64,000 nt of DNA, taken from assembly GCA_964023275.1 (NCBI GenBank), contig OZ029919.1:3431367-3495366 (forward strand). Direction: 5' to 3'. The first letter of the stretch is position 1. Each line of letters begins with the position of its first letter. Shown here one piece after another: positions 34,216-43,200 of this stretch. The position numbers were made by a program, and so were the translations under genes. Origin of the DNA: Norana najaformis (Eukaryota; Annelida; Clitellata; Crassiclitellata; Hormogastridae). The notes below the pieces were generated by a model that was given only the letters and a program-made list of their open reading frames with translations, was not told the DNA's origin and searched no databases.

Positions 34216-37200
34216 TAACTGCTGGCTGAAGGAAAGGAGTGGCATGGTAAGGGCTTTGTAATTGAGACAGGTGTCTACGGGGTCTCTGTGGACATTCTGG
34301 TTAATGGTTTCTGTGTTTGAATTCAGAATCTGTCACCGCAAGAGTTAGTCGAGATCGTTAATAATCGCAAACGTTGGAGTGCACACCTTCACCCACACAC
34401 TTTGGAAATCCAGAACATCATTCGTACTCTATCTGGTAGGCTGTGCTTATAAAAGTGCTGTCGTTTCTACTTGTTTTGGAAAGCACGACAGGATATTTTT
34501 GCCAAGTTTCTGCACTGTCAGCAGTTTTCTTTAGCCTTTAAGTATTATTAGCTGATTCGTGTGCCCTGTTGCAAACTGCATTAATTTGAATTAAACTAAA
34601 CTAAATTATTGTAATGTTGATAATAAAAATCATTAAATAAAATTATGTGTGAAGTATTGTGTTGTGACTTGAAAGACTTATTCTAGATTTGTAAATAATC
34701 TTGACAATTTCTAGCCATCCCCGAATTTTTTCATTTCTCGTGAGAATTTTTTAAATCCTGAGGGATCACGTATACCTCGAGTAAAAATAATAATAATAAC
34801 AGTAATAAAAAATTGTGTGTGAATGTAATGAGTTATGACTTTAAAACCTTATTCTAGATTTGTTGGATGCATGTTGTGTGTTATTCAAGTTGCTAGTTTA
34901 AGGAGTTAACCGCAATAGAGGATTGGAATGTTGAAATAGAATTTATTACAATTACAATTATTGAAGCTGTAATACAGTGCATGTTTGAGTGTGCGTGCGT
35001 TAGTAACTGAACGTTACAATTCAGCCATGTTTCCGTCTGTCAGGTACTTCTTGCCAGCCTCTTCATCAGCTTTTGAGGCGCGTGTGTTGGCAGCTGGCGG
35101 ATCTGGCAGTGCCGACTGCTCTCACCATTGTCAGGTTTGTTCATGCTCAAAAAGAGAAAAATTAGCTTGGTTTCCAGATTCTTTACAATGTCTTTAATTT
35201 AGCCTTGGCAGTAGATTTTTATCTGGTACAACATTTGGTACTATTCAAAAATTGTTAGTCTTAAGAAATCTCAGTACAATGCTTCTTTTTGGAGGCTTTC
35301 GAGAACACCTGGCCCTCCTGATGACATACTTTGTTAGAACATAAATTCTGATATAAAGCAGTCGGGAATAAGGATCCTAAATTTAATTCAGCTTTAGAAA
35401 ACAACCTCATTTTTAAATAACCTAGGTAATGTGGATTTTGTGATGGACCCCAAAGACAGTGTAATAAGGAAGTTCCAATGCCCCACTTAATGAGTAGCAA
35501 CGGATGTTTGTTTTTCTTTAGGTCGTTGCTGGATACTTTGCTGGAAAGCATGGATGCAGGTCGGGCTGCGTTATCAGAAACCCTCCAGTTACAGCAGCCC
35601 GTCACTGAGTTGGGATCAGCAGCTGCAGCAGCGGTTCCACCGCAGCCTGAAGTTTACAGCTCAAGCCAGACAGCACGAGTGCTAAACCTGCTTGCATTCC
35701 TCATGAACCAGCCACCTGTGAAGGCCGCCTTCTTGTTCCTGTCACGGTCTGGGTAAGCCTACTTGTTCTTCTGTGTCCATGTTGGAAGCCTTGGTTGTCT
35801 TTCATATTTGGGGATGCTTCTTGTTCTTTTGTGATCTGGGTAAGTATTCTTGATCTTCTTTCAAGATCTGGGTAAGTATTTTTGATCTTCTTTCATGATC
35901 TGGGTAAGTATTCTTTGTTTATTCTTGTTCTTCTTGGTAAGAATCCATGTTTTATCGTGGTCTGGGTAACCAGTCTTCTTCTTTCTTGATCTTGGTAAGC
36001 ATCTTGTTCTGTTTTGATCTGGGTAAGCAGTCTTGTTCCATCATGATCTTGATAAACAATCTTGTTCTTTAATCTTAATCTGGGTTAGGAGTCTTGTTCT
36101 TATTTCATGATCTGGGGAAGCTTTGTGTTCTGTCACAATATAGGTAAGCCTTCTTGTTCTTCTGCTGAGCTGAGTAAGTTTTCCTGTTCTTCTTATAGTT
36201 GCAACTAGAAGTAATGTTAGATAAGTGTAGAAACATTGTTGTTAGCGACAATGACTGAGAAACTGAGATCATGTTTTGTTTTGCTAACAGTGTGAAGAGT
36301 GACGATAAATATCTTGACGTCCTCTCTCGCCTTGTTGTCCTCCTGAACATCGTCTCTGAAGCTCCATCGCACGTACAGGCTCAAGAATCTATTGTGGTTA
36401 GCTCTTATTTCATAAGATTTCGTTTAATCAACATTAATATTAGCAACTCTCCCACTTGCTGGAATCGTCTCCCTCGAGTACTGCGACTTGAGCTCCTTTC
36501 TCTCCCCCTCTCAGTGTTCCGCAGGCGCCTGAAGACTGTACTGTTCAACAGTTATTTTACTCCTATGGGTCGGAAGCACCTCTGTTGAGTTTATCCTCTA
36601 AGAGGCGCTTTATAAATCTCAAATTACAATTACAACGGATATCTAAGATTTTTTGAATAAATTGTTCTAGTTAATTTATTCGCTGTGTCACTATTACTAG
36701 TGAAAATTATATGTAAAATCAGAATAAACTGGAACATCAGTATAGTATGTTTTGTTGTAAAAAAATTCTGATATGAAATGGCTACGAACACTGATCTCAA
36801 TTTAAAATCTGCCCAGAATTTTGGTGACCCTGCTGGTGAAACACTGGTTATTCCTTCGAGATTCACCCTTTCATACCAATCTATCATTGTATCTTAAAGT
36901 AAAGTATCCCATATCCCACAAGGAAGGCACTCATTTTCTTTTCTTTAGCCCCTCGAGCCAGCAATGGACAAACCCCAAGGTCCTGGACATGGGGCCAGTG
37001 CATCGCAAGACTTGCCATTTACTTCCTGGCTTTCACCGGTACCAAATTATACTGTATGGTGACTGGGGCAGGTTGTGCGCAAACAACTTGCCCAGGGTTG
37101 TTACATGGAGTCGAACCCAGCAATTGCATGATCCTCGACCAAACGCGTTACTGATGGACCACTGTACCGCACATTGTGTCAGGGTGTAATGTATTTTGCA

Positions 37201-40200
37201 TTTTCGAAGATCATTAAGTGTATCAGTAAAGTATCTGGAGCTTTGGAAATTGACTTAATATGCAGGAAAATTATATTCATAACTCAGCCTTGTAGTATGG
37301 ACTTGATGTGGTTGCGGTTAGAAGGACATTCCTGCTCATGTAAGAAACTGAGAGGATCTTATTTCTGTTTCCATTTTGGTAAATATCTGTTTTATTTTCC
37401 TGTTTTGTTACAGTCGATCTTTCAGTCACTTTGTGATGTGGAAATAACTTTGCTGATGCCTGAGTGTGGAGTTTCACCAGTTCAGCAGGTGACTAAACTG
37501 AATTAAAATATCCCATCATTTTTTGCCACTGTATTTTGTAAGACTTACCTGTATCAATTTACTGAAGTTATTAATTTAACTAGCACTTATGAAAATTATG
37601 AAAAATGACCATTACATTACTCAAATATTCCAAAAATTCTCTCTCTGTTTTAGGCAATGTAAATGCCACTGTTTTCCATAAAGCTCAGTCTTTCCTTTTT
37701 GTAATTAGAAGTGCACTGTGGAAATCCACTACATCACGTTGTATTAACAGCAGTTTGAAGAATGCTATTATGAAAATCATGATCGGTGATATAACTGTAC
37801 ATTGATTATGATTTTGGCCATTAGGGGTAGGATACGATTCATATCATATCCACAGTTGGAATGGTATTAATTTTAAAAAGTCTTATTGGTATTTTGTTGC
37901 TTCTTTGTCTCAGCTGGCAAATGGTCTTCCAATGAAGGACCAGCTTTCTCTGATATGTACCGGGTTGCTCGAGCATATTAACAATCGCGATCAGAAGTTT
38001 TCGTCGATTCTTCCATCGCTCCGCACTTTGACTCTTCTCATGGATCACGATTACGGCTTCTACTATGTTAAGCAGTAAGTCAAATTGTCCTCTGTCAAGT
38101 GCTGTTAAAAATCTGCATACTGATGCAGAAGCCCCGCTGTGACTGACTCCAGAAATGGGGTCTGTAAAAACGACCTCACGTACGAGGCTAGTTTTGTTGT
38201 TTATTCTTGTGTTTTCTAATTATGGGCAAAAATTAATCATTATTGTTGCTATTTTGCTTGAATCATATAAGTAAAGTGGTATAAACTGTAAGGATCTCTA
38301 CAAGTATATTTATGTGATTTAGTCGCTAACACTTCATACCCATGTCTGCCTCTATGGGCAACCGCAATGGATATCTCTTCTTCTTCTTCTCCTTAGTCAC
38401 TAGTTTGTTGTTGTTATTAAATTATTTTTAATGTAATTATTATTAGTAGTAGTTGTTAGTATTAGCATTTGTTGTATTTTGTTAATCCAGAGAATGAGAA
38501 CGAGATTGGGTGGAAATACTATGATATTTTAAGAACTGAAATAGCTGATCTTCAAAGATGTCTGTCTGGCCCTGTGACGTGTTATCAATATATTATTTTC
38601 TTTACTGTTATTATTATTATTTCTGTTATTAATGTTATTTATTATGTGGCTAGAATGACAATTTGATGGTGTAATCCTTGCTCATTTGCATTTAAACTTT
38701 GGTATTTTTCCAGGGCCATGGAGAAGCTGCCATCTGCATTCTTCAACCTATTCATGCAGATCAACGCAACTTTCAGCAAGGACAGTTCAGACTGCATAGC
38801 CACGCTGTCTTCTGCTGCCGAGTGCATTCAGTTCTTGGTGGCACTCCCTGGACCACCAGATGGCGCCACGGACGAACAGCCGGCTGGACTGGAACGAACG
38901 TACACGATGAGTTTTGCAGACGTTCGTGAAATGCTCAGCTGGTCACTCAGTGAAGACGTTCTGGCTCATCCGCTGAACGATTTAGACGTTCTGCTCTGTG
39001 TAAGTTTTTTCAGCGTCTGGAACTGTTGCTGGCTAAGTGATTCTGTGTAATTCTGTTGAGTAATAAATAAATTAAATAATAAATAAATAAATTGATGAAT
39101 AAATTCTCTGTAAGTTTCTTGAAAAGTCGGAAATCTCGTTTGCTCATTAATGAGTCGAATCTGAAGAAATAAAACTGAACCTTGAACTGGTTACTCAATT
39201 ATTTCTTGTGTCATAAAGAATGTATCAAACATTGGATCTACCCTAAGGGTAAAGTTCACTCGGTTGTTTGTGGATTTGTTTAGCTCCCAAGCAGATGAAA
39301 TCGTTTTAAGGCACAATTTCTGTGCTGCATGGATTTGCAAATTCTATTTGCTGAATTTGGCTGCAGTTGCCTGTCTAATCTAATCGATGACTTCTGTAGC
39401 ACCATTATCATAAGGCCCAAGGCATCTGTTGAGGATTATTTCAAGTGAAATCGTAAGCAGAATTGCAATCCCTTGGAGAGACCAGGTTGAATTCTGATTG
39501 ACCTATTGGAATTCGACCCAGCTTCTCCAGTGGATTATGATTTTGGACTGTGATTCTGACTTGAAGCAACCATTGATAACGGTGCTATAGAAGTCTTTAG
39601 ATTAGAACGATGTTTGCCTGTCATTTTTTTCAGGTCGAGTATTTCTAATGGTTCTTATTTACAGGAATATGCTAAAGATGAAGAAACGTTGAAAGCCGTG
39701 TATGAAAGTGTTAATGCGGTTGTGGGAATACTGAGATCAGACGAAGAGTCAGTTACGAGACCAGGTAATTTGACTCTTTAATTTACTTTTAGTTGTTCAT
39801 ATCTATCAAATAAACTTGTTTAAAAATGTTTCTTCTCTGTGCAGAGTGTGAGCCAATTTCTCTCTATATTCTGCGTAACCGTTCTCATTTTCTTAGTTTT
39901 CTCTGTTATCTGCCACTTCTGTATGTTGATGTCTCCTATGTTAATGCTTTAAATTATTTTGCTGTTTACTGCACATGTCCGGCAGCCAGAATGTCCGTTG
40001 TTTCTGTTTTCTCTTCATTTTTAATGCTTAGAGATGAAATTTTTGTTCTTAATGGACTTTGACGTCATGTAGGCTAACACAGGCACAGCTGTTGTGAGAT
40101 ACTTAAAAGTTGTGTACTAAGCGTCTCGATACATGCTTGCATACATACTGTTAGTGAAAATTGCAGTCTTTTGGTTTTCTTGACAGATATCACAGAACCA

Positions 40201-43200
40201 GTGCTTGTCCCTCCTGAGACGCTGATGACTCAGTTCAACATCCGGACCGTCTATCTCGTAACAGATGATGAGGACGATCGACTTAGTGCAACCTACTGGC
40301 TCTCAACCCCAATGGGTGACGAATCGGACCATGAGCAGGATCTGGTAGGTTGTCCCATCCTCCTTAACTGGTCTTTTGGTCTCGGGGTGTCATGGATCTC
40401 GACTTTTTCTTTCCAGCTTATTGCGGTTTGGAATGTGGTTTTGCTCAAAAGCAACCATTAATTGAAGTCTGGTGCGCCATGATAGATGTTCCAGATTATT
40501 TTAGATTAGATACAAATATAGAAGCTGAATTTATACTTGGTAATAGCACTGTAGATGTTCCAGATTATTTGTAGTTATTATAAAAATATAGAAGCTGAGT
40601 TTCTGCTTGGCAATGGAGCATAATGTGAAATATGTTTTGAACTTATTTATCTCCAGATATTTTTGAAGGCACTGGATAGAAAACGTGTATTCCTTGCTCA
40701 GCAAATGGACATGTGGCGTGTTAACGAATGTCTTAAATGGATTGTGCTGGCAGGGGATTTACAAATGTGGTGACTTGAGCTAAATTTGTTTCTGCAGGTT
40801 CGGTGTGACTTGATTACAATGGCATCCTCCTACTGTCCTGGGCTTGATCTTGAGGGTGAGGTGAAGAAGGGGTCGACGGCTTCAGACTCATCGCTGATGC
40901 CAAAACGTAAACGAAGGATCGTGTAAGACATCGTTACATAACATTTCCAAACTTTTAGCTTTCATCTGTATGCCTTATGCCATCTCGGCTAACTAATGGT
41001 CTTCGAATGAAGGAGCACTTTCCGTGATGTATACTTGTTTTAATATTAATAATTAAGCATATTAATATTAATGATAATTAGCATAATAATCAGCATATTA
41101 ATATTAAAGATAATTAGCATATAAATCAGCATATTAATAATTATTATTAATGCTTGACACTTTCCATGGATGAAGTTGACCTGAGTACAAAATGCTCAAC
41201 AGATGTACCCACTGTATGGATTTGGATGAGGGTTCTTGCTGTCTCTAATATTCTCTGATATCTTGTCTAAGAAATCTTATGTTAAATCTTTTGAACAGTG
41301 ATCAAATTTCTTCTGAAAGGCTGAGAGTGAAGTGCATTTCTCATCAGTATGCAGCATATTGTGTTGGTTATAATTAACTGGGATTTTGTCTGTTGTAGAG
41401 CGACCCGTCGCAGCACAGATACAATAAACACGAGCAAGATGAGAGGCAGCGGAAGTGGCTTTGGTTTGTTCTTTGTTCTGATTACTTGTTTTTATTTCTG
41501 CCTTTTGTTACTCAATAAAAAATCAGTAAACTGAACCTCCTATTTTTTACTGCTTTCTATTATTGTCACTCACAACTCTTCAAATTTAATTTCTTTTTCA
41601 TGAGTATCAAATGATGTTCCATAAATCTCGGCCGTTGCTCTTACCGAGTTTTCTCTGATACTAAAGAAGTAAAGTATTAAAATCCACAGAACAGTTCAGA
41701 ATTCATAGTGCGTTTATTTTATTTTCTGCCTAATTTAAATTTTGGTTTCAAAACGCAGTTGCACCGATGCGCGGCCGGGGCTTCGGTCGAGGAGGCAGCA
41801 ACAACCGTAGCGATCTGTTTCGCTCGCGTCCTCCAAATACGTCGCGTCCTCCATCGATGCACGTTGACGATTTTGACAAATTTATGGCCCAGAACCAGCA
41901 AGGGCCTCCCATATTGCCAGTGGGAATTAACGCACCTCGTCGTACAGAAGTCAACACTTACGTCTCGTCTGCTAACGTAAGTGGTTGTTTGTATGTATAT
42001 ATGTAAGGATGTATGTAATGTATGTGTGTAAATATGTGTGTATTTATACATATGTTTGTACGTATTTATATATGTAAGGATGTATGTGTATAATGTATGT
42101 ATGTTTGTACGTACATGTGTATATATTTATACGTATGTATGTTTAAAAGCCAGTGAGAAATAGTGAGTTTTCAGACATTCTTGAAGGAAGAAAAGGAGTT
42201 CAAGCTTTAAAGAAATATTGGTAGTCAGTTTCATTCTTTTGGGGCAGCAATGTGGAATGGATGAGAGCCCAGGACAGTTACTGTAGAACCTGAGGACTAT
42301 GGTACGTGCTGCCTTCATTAATTTTCAGACCAGATTGGTCAAAACCTTGATGTCTGTGTCTTTCCAGGATGCATCCAGAGGCCATGGCTTCGAAGGAGGT
42401 CGTGGTGGCTTTTCCAACAGAGGACGCTTTTTCAGTCCCCCTGGAAACTACGTACATCGGGACGATGGTAGGTTTTGCATTTATTTCCATTCCATTTTGG
42501 CTCGGTTTGCGTGGTCTAGGTTTAGATGGGTTTTATCCATAGTGTGTAACTTCACCTACTGACTTGAACATAATGTTACAAGGAATTTATCACCACAACA
42601 CTGGAAAGTTCTTTTGTATTCTGAGAATAATAGGGTAAGAATGAGAGGCAAAAGGGAAGTCACTGTTAGTTGGGGTTGTTGCGACTTTTAGGATTCATAA
42701 GGCATGGATCATTGGTTAAATATTCTCCTTTTATGTAAGTTTCTGTGTATTTATTTATGTTTGTATGTACATTTGTAAGTGTGCTACAAATCCACCGTAG
42801 CCGTCTGCATATCTTACTGACCTACCTGCCTCACAGATGTTGTTTTGATTGAGCGCTTGTGAGTACGTTATGCTTTCTGGACCCTTTAGAAATGCAGAGT
42901 TTGTGATTGCAGTGTGTTCGTTGGGATATTTATCTGTTGAAAAGTGCGGTGACCTTGGCTAACCCTAACTGACCTAAACGCATCCAATTTGCAACCTGCA
43001 AATACTTCTTAAGCTGTGTTAAGCAGAACAATAGACATGCATATAAGAAAACAGTTGTGAAGCCAAATAATGTTCTAAGTTTTGTATCAGTTTTACACTT
43101 CTGTTGTTTTCTTAGGGCTGGGAAGAGGTGGATATCGTGGAGTGGCAATTCAGAGGGGCGGTTTGCCGAACCCTCGGGGAGGAGGCCTGATTAGAGGGAC

